From Candidatus Aminicenantota bacterium (GTDB lineage Bacteria; Acidobacteriota; Aminicenantia; Aminicenantales; UBA8522), in assembly GCA_017886205.1 (NCBI GenBank), contig JAFNEO010000021.1, forward strand, positions 81,253 through 145,252: 64,000 bases of DNA, written 5' to 3'. Within the stretch, counting starts at the first letter, position 1. Each line of letters starts with the position of its first letter. Below are positions 44,896 through 53,948 of the stretch, piece by piece. Made by a program: the position numbers and the translations under genes. The notes beneath the pieces were generated by a model. That model had not been told where the DNA came from and searched no databases. It saw only the letters and a program-made list of their open reading frames with translations.

Positions 44896-45999
44896 ATGAA
44901 TAGGATCGAAAAAGCATTGATGCATGCTCTGTTTATCCATCTGCATCACAACATCGACAAGGCCATTGACTTCAAAGCGATTGATACCTTGAACAAAAAG
45001 GTCAGCAAGACCTTTCCCAAGGTCCTGATCGTCGGTCCGGGAGACGATGCCGCCGCCTTTAGATTTCCCGGCACGGGCGGAACCTTCGTGGGCAAGATGG
45101 AGAGCCATTGTTCTCCCTGCGTGCCCAGGCCGTATGACGCGGCCGCCACCGGAGCCGGCGGAGCCATGCGCGACGTCGTGGCCATGGGGGCCCGGCCCAT
45201 TTTTCTGATGAACTTCATCGGCACCCGGCCGCTGAAGGAGAAAGTGATTGTCGGCCCCTGCGGATTCAGCGGAAAATGCACCTGCGGAAAATGCATCGAG
45301 ATGACCAGCAAAGAACGTGTCGATTTAATGGTCAAAGGCCTGAGAGACATGTGCAGCGCCATGGACGTTTTCATCGTCGGCGGCGGGTTTTCGACCTCGT
45401 TTTCCGATATTGTCCCGGCGGTTGTCGTTTCGGTGATCGGCAAGCTGATTACTGTCCGGCCGTTGACCAAGCCGGCCAAGTCCGCCGGCGACAGCATCAT
45501 CCTCATAGGCCGGACCGGAAACGACGGCAACGACACGCTCTTCCGGGCTGGGCTGGTCAAGGAGATGAGGCCGGCCGTCGCTCTCTTCAAAGAAGAAAGG
45601 GTGATCATGGAATCGACCCTGGCCGCCTTTCGGACCGGCAAGGTCAAGGCCTGCTCCGACCTGGGAGCCGCCGGCATCGGCGCCGCTGTCTGCGAATCCG
45701 CCAGATACGGGGGTTTCGGGGCCCAGGTCGATTTATCCAAAGTGCCGCTTAAGGTCAAAGGCCTCACGCCGGAGGAAATCATGATCTGTGAATCCCAGGG
45801 GAGGATGGCGGTCCAGGTGGCCAAGAAAGATGTTGATCATTTATTGAGGACAATCCGGGCCAAAGGAGCCAGGGCTGAGCTGATCGGCGAGATCAACGAT
45901 GACGGCAAGGAGGTCTTCGAGTACAAGGGCAAGACCGTGGCCGTCATTCCAAACCATCCTTCCCAGGCCGACATGAAAGAGCTCTACATGGGATCGTGA
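44896..45999 (+). CDS. PurL-like AIR-synthase-superfamily protein with a cysteine cluster
   Basis: A 367-residue relative of the catalytic half of FGAR amidotransferase (PurL) and AIR synthase. ATP-binding parts are kept: VGPGDDAAAFRF, DAAATGAGGAMRDVVAMGAR and CSDLGAAGIGAAVCE. The PurL active-site ESHNHPS is changed to ESHCSPC, keeping the His but adding Cys72 and Cys75, and an insertion PCGFSGKCTCGKC adds Cys122, 128, 130 and 133. This suggests a bound metal. The next gene is a PurM-like paralogue, one base after the stop. No other purine genes are near, so ordinary purine synthesis is doubtful. Confidence 0.78.
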   Translation: MNRIEKALMHALFIHLHHNIDKAIDFKAIDTLNKKVSKTFPKVLIVGPGDDAAAFRFPGTGGTFVGKMESHCSPCVPRPYDAAATGAGGAMRDVVAMGARPIFLMNFIGTRPLKEKVIVGPCGFSGKCTCGKCIEMTSKERVDLMVKGLRDMCSAMDVFIVGGGFSTSFSDIVPAVVVSVIGKLITVRPLTKPAKSAGDSIILIGRTGNDGNDTLFRAGLVKEMRPAVALFKEERVIMESTLAAFRTGKVKACSDLGAAGIGAAVCESARYGGFGAQVDLSKVPLKVKGLTPEEIMICESQGRMAVQVAKKDVDHLLRTIRAKGARAELIGEINDDGKEVFEYKGKTVAVIPNHPSQADMKELYMGS

Positions 46000-46000
46000 G

Positions 46001-47131
46001 ATGCCGAAAACAGGGGCGAAATCCGAGTATGCCAAGGCCGGGGTAGATTACACCAAGATCGAGCCGTTCAAAATGGCCATGGTTAGCGCCGGCAAGAGGA
46101 CGCTCAAATTTCCGAACAAACGGGGGGTGTATATCGAGCCAGAAAGCCTGGGCGCCCATGGAGTCGTTTTCCGTTATCGCGGCGTCCGGCCCCATTTCTG
46201 GTGCATGACCCAGGAAGGCCTGGGAAACAAAAACTGGATTGCGGAATGGATGTATCAGCACGCCCGGACCGGGAGGACTTATTACGAGGGCATCGGCATC
46301 GATACGGCCCTGATGGCGGCCAATGATGTGATCTGCCAGGGGGCCCTTCCCGTGATCTACACGGATGAAGTGGCGGCGGGCGACAGCGAGTGGTTCATGG
46401 ACGAGAGGCGAAGCCACGACCTGGCGGAAAGCTTCTATCAAGCCTGCGAGATGTGCGGGATGGCCCTGCCGGCCGGCGAATCTCCCGCCCTCCGTTATTT
46501 GGTCAAAGCCGAGCCGCCGGTGCGGAGCGCTCCCTCTTTGTCCGGCTGTGTGACCGGCATTATCGTTCCTCGAAACAGGATGGTTACGGGAGAAAAGCTC
46601 TTCGTCGGAGACCGCATCATCGGGGCGACATCATCAGGGCTTCATGCCAACGGGATTTCCCTGGTGATCAAGCGGGCCTTAGCGCTAAAAGACAAGTTTC
46701 TCCATCAACTGCCGAACGGGAAAACCCTGGGCGAGGAGGCGCTCATCCCCACCCGCTCGTATGTCCGGCTCGTCGAGGCCCTGCAGGAAAAAAATATCGA
46801 GATCCACTCTCTGCTCGGGGGCACGGGAGGAGGGATCTCCAAGATCGCCTACGCCAAGAGAGCTTTTACCTATCGGGTCAAGAAATGGGTGGATGAAATA
46901 CCGGCGCTTTTCCGGTTTATGCGCGAGGTCGGTGTCAGCCTGGAGGACTGCCTGACAACCTTTAACTGGGGAATCGGGTTCTATATTTTTGTGCCGGAAG
47001 AAGAGGTCGACCGGACCATCAAGACAGGCAAGAAAGCGGGATATGAACTCGTTGAGCTCGGCCAAGTCGAAGCAGGGGAGCGCTGCGTCGTCTTCGAGCC
47101 GGAGAAAATCACCCTCCCCGCTGTCGAGTAA
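46001..47131 (+). CDS. PurM-like AIR-synthase-superfamily protein
   Basis: A 376-residue relative of AIR synthase (PurM). Kept features: YAKAGVDYTKIEPFK at the N-terminus, IGIDTALMAANDVICQGALP, SSGLHANGISLVIKRAL, LGGTGGGISKI and TTFNWGIGFYIFVP. The PurM TDGVGTK motif is altered to TQEGLGNKNWIAEW, so the substrate may differ. It is adjacent to the PurL-like gene and the two could form a heteromer, as superfamily members are dimers. No clear ribosome site; coupling to the upstream gene is likely. Confidence 0.8.
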   Translation: MPKTGAKSEYAKAGVDYTKIEPFKMAMVSAGKRTLKFPNKRGVYIEPESLGAHGVVFRYRGVRPHFWCMTQEGLGNKNWIAEWMYQHARTGRTYYEGIGIDTALMAANDVICQGALPVIYTDEVAAGDSEWFMDERRSHDLAESFYQACEMCGMALPAGESPALRYLVKAEPPVRSAPSLSGCVTGIIVPRNRMVTGEKLFVGDRIIGATSSGLHANGISLVIKRALALKDKFLHQLPNGKTLGEEALIPTRSYVRLVEALQEKNIEIHSLLGGTGGGISKIAYAKRAFTYRVKKWVDEIPALFRFMREVGVSLEDCLTTFNWGIGFYIFVPEEEVDRTIKTGKKAGYELVELGQVEAGERCVVFEPEKITLPAVE

Positions 47132-47371
47132 TTTTTTTCGCCGTGGATGAATAGAATCCTTGGCACTATTTTGGCACTGGTCTGCCTGAATCATAACTCG
47201 AAATCCTTGGTAGTCGGCAGGAGATCGCCGCACTCCTTCTCGGGTCGTTGCCCTTATCGTTTTAACTGGAATAAGCTTTTTTCAGGGTGTCAGTGGCTGC
47301 AAATTATGGAAAATTGTCAAGAATTTGGAGCCATCCAAAAAAGGAAGTTCCTATATTTCGAATAGGAGGTA

Positions 47372-47912
47372 TCAGTCCAGGCGATACACTACCAATTCCT
47401 TGTATCCACTGTTTTTCTCTTTCAGGCAATACAGTCTATTTTTCTTTTTTGCCATCACCCACGAGTCAAAGGGTGCCCCCAGTGTAAAGAAGGGATCGTT
47501 GACATGTGCTTCAATGCTGACGGTCCCCTGAAAAATCCCATCTGGATTGAAGACATCAAAGCGACGATCTTTTAAACCGTCACCTTTTTCAAATGTTTTG
47601 ACATAAAGGTTGTTTTTGTCATCAGAAAAGAGATAGCTGAAAGGAGGATAATAATCAGGAAAATACATTTTGTTCTTCAAATCGTCAGGAGTGTTCTCAA
47701 GTTTATCCCCAATATCTTTTTTATATGTGTCATCAACTTTGATCAGTTCGTATTTCTTTCTTATCTTCCTTAAAAGATTGCCATTTAAATCATAGACGTG
47801 AATCTCGTAACCGTTGTTGACCCGCCCCCGTTCATCGTACCACCTGTGAAGTGAAAGTTCGAGGCTCGGAGCCTCACCCCAGAACTGGTCCAGCCAAAAG
47901 TGGAGTTTTTTG
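47372..47912 (-). pseudogene. 5'-truncated beta-propeller protein fragment
   Basis: An open frame of 179 codons begins directly after the TAG that ends the DUF998 gene and has no plausible ATG or ribosome site before ATG at about 47668. It reads LELSLHRWYDERGRVNNGYE, IHVYDLNGNLLRKIRKKYEL and later LFSDDKNNLYVKTFEKGDG, in the style of 6-bladed beta-propeller proteins. The DNA is AT-rich compared with the GC-rich DUF998 gene abutting it, so a deletion or insertion joined two unlike sequences here. Confidence 0.6.
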
Positions 47913-47914
47913 GC

Positions 47915-48535
47915 CTATCGGCCCGCGGCCCGGCGGGCGATGACGGCGGTGGCGGCCATCCAAGTGAAGATGATGAGCAGCGCGAGCCGCTGGACTAGGC
48001 CGCGGAACGACGGCGGAACACCGGGATAGAAGAGGCCGGCCGTGGCGACCAGAACGAGCGCGACGGCCGAGAACACGACGGCGGGCACCCTGGCCGGGCG
48101 GCGGCCGGCGGCCGCGGGAACGAGGGCGGCCATGGCCGCCAGGATTCCGTAAATGGCCACCCGGGCGAAAAGGTTGTGGACCGGGCCTTCCCAGCCCATT
48201 TCCGAACCGCCCCGGACGGGGTAATCCCTCGCCAGCCCTGTGATTGCAGTGGAGACGCCAAACACGACCAGTCCCGCTAGCACGCCCCAGCGGAAAACGC
48301 CGCGCCGCTGCGCCCGGAGCAGCCCGACCCCGAACGCGATGGAGAGAACGCCGCACAGGACCAGGCCGGTCCGGAGAATCCAAGGGTGGGGCTGACCGGG
48401 CGCCGCCAGCCGGCTGATCGTGTCGGAGGACTGGTTGATCCCGGGCGTCACGGCTGAGGCCCAAACGACGGCGATGACGAGGACCGCTCCCGCCGCCGGG
48501 CCGCAGCCCAGGAGAAAACGATCGCGCCGGTTCAC
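47915..48535 (-). CDS. DUF998 membrane protein
   Basis: A 206-residue protein with six predicted transmembrane helices. The family signature is near the N-terminus (SAVTPGINQSSDTISRLAAP) and EMGWEGPVHNLFARV in the middle. DUF998 proteins are inner-membrane proteins of unknown function. The gene is markedly more GC-rich than both neighbours, which are truncated, so it was probably acquired. AGGAGAGGC precedes the ATG. Confidence 0.8.
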   Translation of the reverse strand: MNRRDRFLLGCGPAAGAVLVIAVVWASAVTPGINQSSDTISRLAAPGQPHPWILRTGLVLCGVLSIAFGVGLLRAQRRGVFRWGVLAGLVVFGVSTAITGLARDYPVRGGSEMGWEGPVHNLFARVAIYGILAAMAALVPAAAGRRPARVPAVVFSAVALVLVATAGLFYPGVPPSFRGLVQRLALLIIFTWMAATAVIARRAAGR

Positions 48536-48559
48536 GCCTCTCCTTCATTCACGTTACTA

Positions 48560-48937
48560 TTGAATCACAACATCGTAGGGCCTGACAAATATCCCATTCG
48601 ATATAGTGCAGGTCAAGCTTATGTTCCCTTTCAATATTATTGGGAAAATGATCCTGCCTTATTCATTGAGCCTCTTGCTGCGGCCTATTACAGATCGGGC
48701 AATTTGGGGAAGTCTGTTGAAGAATATGAAAGGCTCGTTTCTCTCACGGCTGGAAGGCTCTTTTTCGGCGACATCTATGCGAAGAGCTTCTACACGCTGG
48801 GGAAGATCGCCGAGCAGCAGGGACAAAAAGCGAAAGCCATCGAGCACTACCAGAAATTCCTCGCCCTCTGGAAGTACGCCGACCCCGGCCTCCCCGAAGT
48901 CAAAGACGCCAAATGGAGGCTGGCTGTCTTGTCCTAA
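48560..48937 (+). pseudogene. C-terminal TPR fragment of a larger protein
   Basis: A 125-codon frame with two TPR units: ALFIEPLAAAYYRSGNLGKS and FYTLGKIAEQQGQKAKAIEH. The end LPEVKDAKWRLAVLS is a usual last segment of kinase-TPR proteins in this group. There is no signal, ribosome site or natural N-terminus (TTG 48560 would be the first start). It is taken as the surviving 3' end of such a gene. Confidence 0.6.
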
Positions 48938-49040
48938 CCCATCCACTTGCCTCAAACCGCTATTCTGGGCTAATCCTGGTGCCAAATCCAGCCGACCTGG
49001 CGGCGATGGCCGCCTTTTTGACGGCAGGAATTGGCAGAGT

Positions 49041-49481
49041 ATGGTCACAAGGGGGAAGTCTGCCTTCCTCGAATTGACTTCATATTTTCGCCGTGTTAAA
49101 GGAAACATTGAGATTATGAGTGAATTGTACACTCCTGAATATGGTTGGTACTATTCATCCAATACTCCCAAACCTATGACCCGAGAAGAAACGATAGCAT
49201 TTTTTAGGATGTTTCTTAAAGCATTTCCTGATACCAATTGGACCATTCAAGAATTATTCCCCATAGGAGATAGGGTTATAGCTTGGATGGTCGTCAGAGG
49301 AACTCATGAAGGAGAATTTCAAGGCCTCCTAGCGACTGGGAATAAGGTTGAGTTCAGTTCATTTGATATGTTTCGCATTCAAAATGGGAAAATTGTCGAA
49401 GAAAGGGAAGAGACTGATATGTTGGGTCTTTATCAGCAGCTCGGCATGGAGCTTAAGCCAAAAGAAGCGGAGAAAAAGTAA
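49041..49481 (+). CDS. SnoaL-like / ester cyclase family protein, possibly 5'-truncated
   Basis: A 146-residue frame with an NTF2-like fold: IEIMSELYTPEYGWYYSS, TREETIAFFRMFLKAFPDTN, VIAWMVVRGTHEGEF, FDMFRIQNGKIVEEREETD. The family normally begins with a helix of about 20 residues ending in a W-x-x-GN motif; here the upstream residues (MVTRGKSAFLELTSYFRRV) do not fit and KGNIEI follows, so the natural N-terminus may be lost. SnoaL proteins bind small hydrophobic compounds; no substrate can be given. Confidence 0.6.
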   Translation: MVTRGKSAFLELTSYFRRVKGNIEIMSELYTPEYGWYYSSNTPKPMTREETIAFFRMFLKAFPDTNWTIQELFPIGDRVIAWMVVRGTHEGEFQGLLATGNKVEFSSFDMFRIQNGKIVEEREETDMLGLYQQLGMELKPKEAEKK

Positions 49482-50017
49482 CGTCCAGGCTAATATATCC
49501 TTAAAAATTTAAGACTGATAAAAGAACTATCCAGTATTGGATCGTCCATCAAAGGTAAGCTCGTTTATGTCTAAACCTGAGACGAGTTTGGAGCGTTTAG
49601 CTGGCTGGTGTTTGTGGGTGACAGTGTGGGGTCTATCATTGCGATAGTCATGTCGCCTCAGAAGGACATGGGCTATTCGTTCTTTATGAGCTATCGAAAA
49701 ATTGTCTTCCCGGCCTTGCTAATTCAGATATGCCTGAGGCTGGCCCAAAATCCCGATCCCGACTTTCGGAAGACTGTATTCCTGATTATATTGGCAGCCC
49801 TGCAAAACCCTATCAGGATGATTCATTTCGGGGTCGCCTGGCCGTGGTGGCTCGGGAATGCTTCTACAGTAGTGATATCGTTCGTGGCTGTGGCCGAGGT
49901 CCGAGATGCACATCTTGGCCTATCGAATGACAATTAGACGTGTTGCCACGGATATTCGCCTCACTTAAGTAGACGGCCATCTTGCCTTATTATTCTCAAG
50001 GTGGCAAGGATACAACA
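49482..50017. other. Region without a convincing gene
   Basis: About 530 bases. A 109-codon plus-strand frame (49608-49937) with hydrophobic stretches (TVFLIILAALQNPIRMIHFG) starts at GTG with no ribosome site and no known family. Overlapping frames are equally open. It lies between decayed genes and is most likely more debris. Confidence 0.3.
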
Positions 50018-50116
50018 TTAGGAGGCACTCGGCTTAGAGTGGTTGATGATACGATCGACCACGGAAAAATGGGGAATGAAGGCAATGTCCTTCATCTTAC
50101 CGCCACACTGGGGACA
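50018..50116 (-). pseudogene. C-terminal remnant of an IS91-type transposase
   Basis: The minus strand reads [20 protein letters not shown] then DRIINHSKPSAS and stop. CPxCGGxMKxIAFI...VVDRIINH is the typical late zinc-ribbon segment of Y2 (IS91-like) transposases. A second, different remnant of the same segment is at 54186-54456. Confidence 0.6.
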
Positions 50117-50117
50117 G

Positions 50118-50418
50118 ATGGCGCACAAGAGCGGAATTCACGTCTCGGCAATCCAGAGGGATGAGTCCATCTAGTTGCAGGCGCTCAGGAACAGGTACGG
50201 CGATAAGCTGGAACACTTCCGTCTGCAGGACCTATAAGGTTCGAATTATCAACCCCGATGCGGGCACGGCCGCGACCCTTCGGGTCTTGATTGAGTCTTC
50301 GGATCAGAACTCCACATGGGTGACGGTGAGTGTCTCAGAAAGCATCATCGAGGCCAGCTGGTAGTCTTTACTCGACAGCATCGAGTATAAGCTGATGAAG
50401 AACGAGCCCACGGATTGA
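50118..50418 (+). pseudogene. Citramalate/isopropylmalate synthase 3' remnant
   Basis: Pieces of a citramalate-synthase-type gene are in order: [13 protein letters not shown] (end of catalytic region), a stop and an internal deletion, [19 protein letters not shown], a frameshift at about 50232, then [20 protein letters not shown] and SESIIEASW of the LeuA dimerisation domain. A TAG at 50362-50364 stands where relatives have Gln (CAG), after which SLLDSIEYKLMKNEPTD continues in frame to TGA 50416-50418. It cannot make an enzyme. Confidence 0.75.
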
Positions 50419-50530
50419 TTTGGGACGAAGAAGTCACGGAATCTCAACTTACCAACCTCAAGGAGCCTGCCGGGCGGAGATGGATTGCTGAGTTTCCCCT
50501 TCGTTCTTTCCGAGTATTCTCGGGAAAGCG

Positions 50531-50950
50531 CTATTTCTTTTCTTCGGGGACGGTTTTGGTCGTAACGGGTCCCTTCTGAGCCAGCTCTTTTTCGGCGGCC
50601 GTCGGAGGAATCAAGTATCCCGAAGTCTGCCCTTGATGAAAAAACTTCGAGAGGTAATTCTGATCGCCGTAAACATTGAAGAAAAGGGTAAATGTCGCCA
50701 CCGGCGTGGGCTTTGTCGTTGGCTGGGTTATAAACATCACTTCTTGATTACCTTTTAGATCGGAAATCCGATGGCTCAATTCGCTGACCTTGGTAATTTT
50801 GTATGTCCCCGCGGGGAGCTTCGTGTCTTTGACCACAAAGGCGAAGGGGATATCGATGGTGACGACGTTCGCTTGAGCGGAAACGGGTCGGGGCAAGAGA
50901 CCCAGAGCCAAAAAGCCGAGAACCAAACTCACGATTCCGATTTTCTTCAT
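50531..50950 (-). CDS. Exported beta-sandwich protein of unknown function
   Basis: A 139-residue protein with a signal peptide (MKKIGIVSLVLGFLALGLLP, cleavage likely after PVSAQ). The mature part reads NVVTIDIPFAFVVKDTKLPA and GTYKITKV, a pattern common in small acidobacterial exported proteins. It ends in a charged tail. ATG 50950 follows AAAGGAGG by 6 bases, which rejects an upstream ATG at 51010. A promoter is seen at 51145-51174. It is intact amid the debris. Confidence 0.72.
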   Translation of the reverse strand: MKKIGIVSLVLGFLALGLLPRPVSAQANVVTIDIPFAFVVKDTKLPAGTYKITKVSELSHRISDLKGNQEVMFITQPTTKPTPVATFTLFFNVYGDQNYLSKFFHQGQTSGYLIPPTAAEKELAQKGPVTTKTVPEEKK

Positions 50951-51144
50951 TCTTAAACCTCCTTTGGGTTTTGCGGCTCGCCCGGCAAGCTCCGTTGCGT
51001 TTTGAAGCACCCTTTCCCAGAACGCTGCCTGAGCCGAAAAATCAGATCAAGACGAAGCATATATATATAATAAAAAACTCGTTTTTGGATGTCCTGGGCG
51101 CTGAGCGGCTTTATCCCAGTTTTCCCCTCAAATCATCATAGGGA

Positions 51145-51174
51145 ATTATAAATCAAAGCTATCAAAGATGTCAA
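51145..51174 (-). promoter_or_regulatory. Consensus promoter upstream of the exported protein
   Basis: Minus-strand TTGACA (51174-51169) and TATAAT (51150-51145) are both perfect with an 18-base spacer. The leader to ATG 50950 would be about 190 bases. Confidence 0.55.
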
Positions 51175-51313
51175 GGACGGCTGGAGAGCGCAGGGATGCG
51201 TCTTTGAAGCCGTCCTGGCAGTCAAAAACGTCGGGAATCGCAGAAATCTCTCCTTGACTAAGACGACGCCGATATTCTGGCGTTTCTGATGTTGCTCAGA
51301 CCAGTTGGCACTT

Positions 51314-51477
51314 CTATTTGCCGCAATCCAGGCAGCGCTCTACGACTCCTTTGACGATCGGACGGAAGAAGCCGCACGGCTTCTCGAAGCGGCTCTCATA
51401 GTCCGCCAGGAAGCGATCGAAGTAATGGTACAACACCCGGCAAAGGACAGTCCGTTCCGGATGTCGAGGACGATAGA
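51314..51477 (-). pseudogene. N-terminal remnant of an IS91-type transposase
   Basis: The minus strand reads GVYRPRHPERTVLCRVLYHY, FDRFLADYESRFEKPCGFFR, PIVKGVVERCLDCGK and then TAG at 51314. This is the characteristic start of IS91-like Y2 transposases, just before the zinc-binding cysteines, and the rest of the gene is missing. Confidence 0.65.
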
Positions 51478-51658
51478 CTCCCGCCACGCAGGCTGTCCGA
51501 AAACTAAAATTTTCCTGAAAATACTGAGAAAAATTCCCATTTTAATGCTCGCTTTGAGCGAAAGATAGTTTATATTGATAATTTATCGCTAAAATCATAT
51601 GTTTTTTTCCCATTTTAAAATTAGGAAAACAGTTTTCAGACAGCCTGCATGGCGGGAG
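51478..51658. repeat. 181-base inverted-repeat element (MITE-like)
   Basis: Arms at 51478-51505 and 51631-51658 are inverted copies of 28 bases with two mismatches (CTCCCGCCACGCAGGCTGTC... against ...CAGCCTGCATGGCGGGAG). The 125-base centre is AT-rich and non-coding. The left arm abuts the IS91-type remnant at the codon before GVYRPR, so the arms may be transposon ends or the 5' region of that transposase in two opposed copies. Confidence 0.6.
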
Positions 51659-51826
51659 AATGGCCTCAAGAAACGGGGCATCGCCACGGAAATGACCGCG
51701 TCTGCCTGGAAAGACCTGATGAGGCCCGGCAAGTTGTCGGGGGATGCAGGTGTTTACTGTTCAGGCGCTGATTGCAATGGGCTAGTCCAGCCGTTCATAA
51801 AAACAGCACAGACTGAATCCGCAGGC

Positions 51827-51991
51827 TTACCGGCCGAGCAGGATTAAAACACCGGTCGCAATGGCGAAGACTGCCATTATCAAGGGCAGGCCCTGAAAGT
51901 TGAAATGGAGCAATGGGATCAGCCCGGTCATGATGAGCCAGATGCCCAGCAAGATCATCCCCAGGTTCTTTGTTAGTCTTAGCTTTTTCAT
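51827..51991 (-). CDS. Small two-helix membrane protein, 54 aa
   Basis: A 54-residue protein reading MKKLRLTKNLGMILLGIWLI, then a loop and second helix LPLIMAVFAIATGVLILLGR. AAGGAGG lies 7 bases before the ATG, an excellent ribosome site. Similar tiny membrane proteins of unknown function are common in Acidobacteria and Deltaproteobacteria. No partner gene is adjacent. Confidence 0.72.
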   Translation of the reverse strand: MKKLRLTKNLGMILLGIWLIMTGLIPLLHFNFQGLPLIMAVFAIATGVLILLGR

Positions 51992-52272
51992 TTTTTTAAC
52001 CTCCTTTTTTTGCCTCTCATTGTCCTGCGCCTATCCGTTATTGGATGGCACGATTGATTCGAGAGAAGCTACCTGTGTTAGCGCAGTTTTCATGCCAAAA
52101 TCTTTCTGCGTTCTCAGAGTGCAGGTATTGGGATAGAAAATTCCTTTTGCCGCGGCGTTGTGAATCACCGCTCCGGCGATAAATCTCCGCTCCTGATCAC
52201 GATAGAATCATATCGCCGGCCGCGCGGCGATGTCAATCGCCCTGAATAGCGGAGCCCGAAGAGCATATGGGG

Positions 52273-53025
52273 TTACTGGAATTTTCCGACTAGGGATTGA
52301 TACTCGTCCTCGCGGATTTTCTTATAGAACCTGAGCTTTTCCAGGATCATGCGGCACCGCCAGTTGAGCCACCGCTTGGATTCGCGCGGGTCGGTCGTGA
52401 CGGGGCGTGGGATGACGGCCGTCAGGCGTACGATCTCCTCCAGGGAAAGCTCGAAAACATCCCTGCCGAAATAATGGCGAGAGGCGGCTTGGACTCCGAA
52501 AATCCCCGGGCCGAGCTCGATGAGATTGAGGTAGAGGGTGAAGATCCGGTCCTTGCTCAGCGCTTTTTCCAAGCGTCGAGCGATGAAATATTCCCGGACT
52601 TTGCGTAGGGGATTCTTTCTCGGGGACAGAAAAAGGTTCTTGGCGAGCTGCTGGGTGATGGTGCTCCCGCCCCGGGCGAACCGTTTCTCGCGGAGATCGC
52701 GCTTGACGGATTCCTTGATCTCCTCGAAGTCGATCCCCTTGTGCCAATAGAACGAGGCGTCTTCCGTGATCCGGACGGCCTCCTTGAGGAGTGCCGGGAT
52801 CCTCACGAAATCCACCCATTCCTTTCGGATGGCGATGGTCCGACCTTTCTTGCGGGCTTCTTCCTGGCGAGATCTCATGAAGGCCGTTGAAGACGGGTCC
52901 TTTGTCCTGAGGCCGGAGACATCGGGGAGGGTCAGGAGGATGGTGGCCGTCACTGCGACGGGCGTCAGGACGGCGATCAGAAACAGCCACCGCCAGGGTT
53001 TTCTCCGCTTTGTTGGTTTGACCAT
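52273..53025 (-). CDS. mtgA: Monofunctional peptidoglycan transglycosylase
   Basis: A 250-residue GT51 glycosyltransferase that polymerises lipid II into glycan strands. One N-terminal transmembrane helix (WLFLIAVLTPVAVTATILLT) anchors it. The catalytic motifs are ITEDASFYWHKGID with the Glu, RGGSTITQQLAKNLFLSP, KDRIFTLYLNLIELGPGIFG and the A-A-xxYFG motif AASRHYFGRD. There is no transpeptidase domain. ATG 53025 is preferred over an ATG 21 codons upstream because the helix then sits normally; no strong ribosome site is seen for either. Confidence 0.92.
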   Translation of the reverse strand: MVKPTKRRKPWRWLFLIAVLTPVAVTATILLTLPDVSGLRTKDPSSTAFMRSRQEEARKKGRTIAIRKEWVDFVRIPALLKEAVRITEDASFYWHKGIDFEEIKESVKRDLREKRFARGGSTITQQLAKNLFLSPRKNPLRKVREYFIARRLEKALSKDRIFTLYLNLIELGPGIFGVQAASRHYFGRDVFELSLEEIVRLTAVIPRPVTTDPRESKRWLNWRCRMILEKLRFYKKIREDEYQSLVGKFQ

Positions 53026-53314
53026 GAGGGCGCGTCTATCTATTCCCCATATCCCCGTCGATGTCAAGGGCCAGGGGGCGGCCCCCACGACTCAATCATT
53101 ACGGCTACCAGCTAAGCATTTAATAGAACTAAAACCTTTGTTCTAAGGCTTTTTAAGAACTCAGTTGTCATCTATCGCTCTTTATTATTATCCGGAGCCT
53201 CGGGCACATTTCAGCTCCACAGCACCCCCCGGCAGAGGGCCACCCCTGCCTCAGCCCTCTGTTGGCGGGGCTGTCATAACAGCAAAATCGGATACTTTTA
53301 TAGAAATTAATGTT

Positions 53315-53926
53315 TTATCTCAGCCCAATCATCGCTCCATATTTAGAATAAACTTCTTTGACCAGATCACCAGATTTGGGATTACCCCAATCGTGCATCC
53401 ATTCGGAAACCAGCGACTCTAGAGTGATCGGAATGACCCCTGCCTGTAACATTCTCTCTATTCCGTACTTATGGGCATCAGGGGTGGAATCGCCGGCGGC
53501 ATCCATTAATCCATACACTTCAAGTCCTTCTTTTAAACCGTGGAGAGCGGTATAGGCGAAGCACATGCTAGTCCATAAACCGGACACGACCATTTTCTTT
53601 CTCCCGGTTTTCTTGACAGCGTTCCAGGTCGCATCGTCTTCAAAAGCGTCGAAACTAAGAATCTTACGAGAAAATGCTTCCTGGCCAGGGAATAGAGTCG
53701 TTATTTCCGGAATGAATTCCCCGTTGTATTTAGGATTAATCGTGGATAAAACCACTGGAATTCCCAATATGCTTGCAGCTTTGGCTGCACCCACGGCCGC
53801 TTGCTTTATGATGGACTTATCGCCCGAAGCGACCCCCCTAAACATGGAAGCCTGATAATCCACAAGGACCAGACAACTGTTTTTGTTAGTCAGAAGTTCT
53901 AACCTGCCTTCTCTTGAATCAACCAT
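53315..53926 (-). CDS. Isochorismatase-family hydrolase (YcaC-like)
   Basis: A 203-residue cysteine hydrolase. The catalytic triad positions are Asp in CLVLVDYQ, Lys in FSRKILSFDAFED or nearby, and Cys in SGLWTSMCFAYTAL. The sequence is closest in style to YcaC-type proteins of unknown substrate. GAGGAGAAAAG precedes the ATG. It is intact and lies inside the mosaic region, next to a possible attC site, so it may be an acquired cassette gene. Confidence 0.85.
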   Translation of the reverse strand: MVDSREGRLELLTNKNSCLVLVDYQASMFRGVASGDKSIIKQAAVGAAKAASILGIPVVLSTINPKYNGEFIPEITTLFPGQEAFSRKILSFDAFEDDATWNAVKKTGRKKMVVSGLWTSMCFAYTALHGLKEGLEVYGLMDAAGDSTPDAHKYGIERMLQAGVIPITLESLVSEWMHDWGNPKSGDLVKEVYSKYGAMIGLR

Positions 53927-53948
53927 TTATCTTTTCTCCTCTTTCTAT

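Noticed and set aside
49608-49937. Possible 109-residue membrane protein
   Set aside because: No ribosome site or family; neighbouring sequence is debris and other frames are also open.
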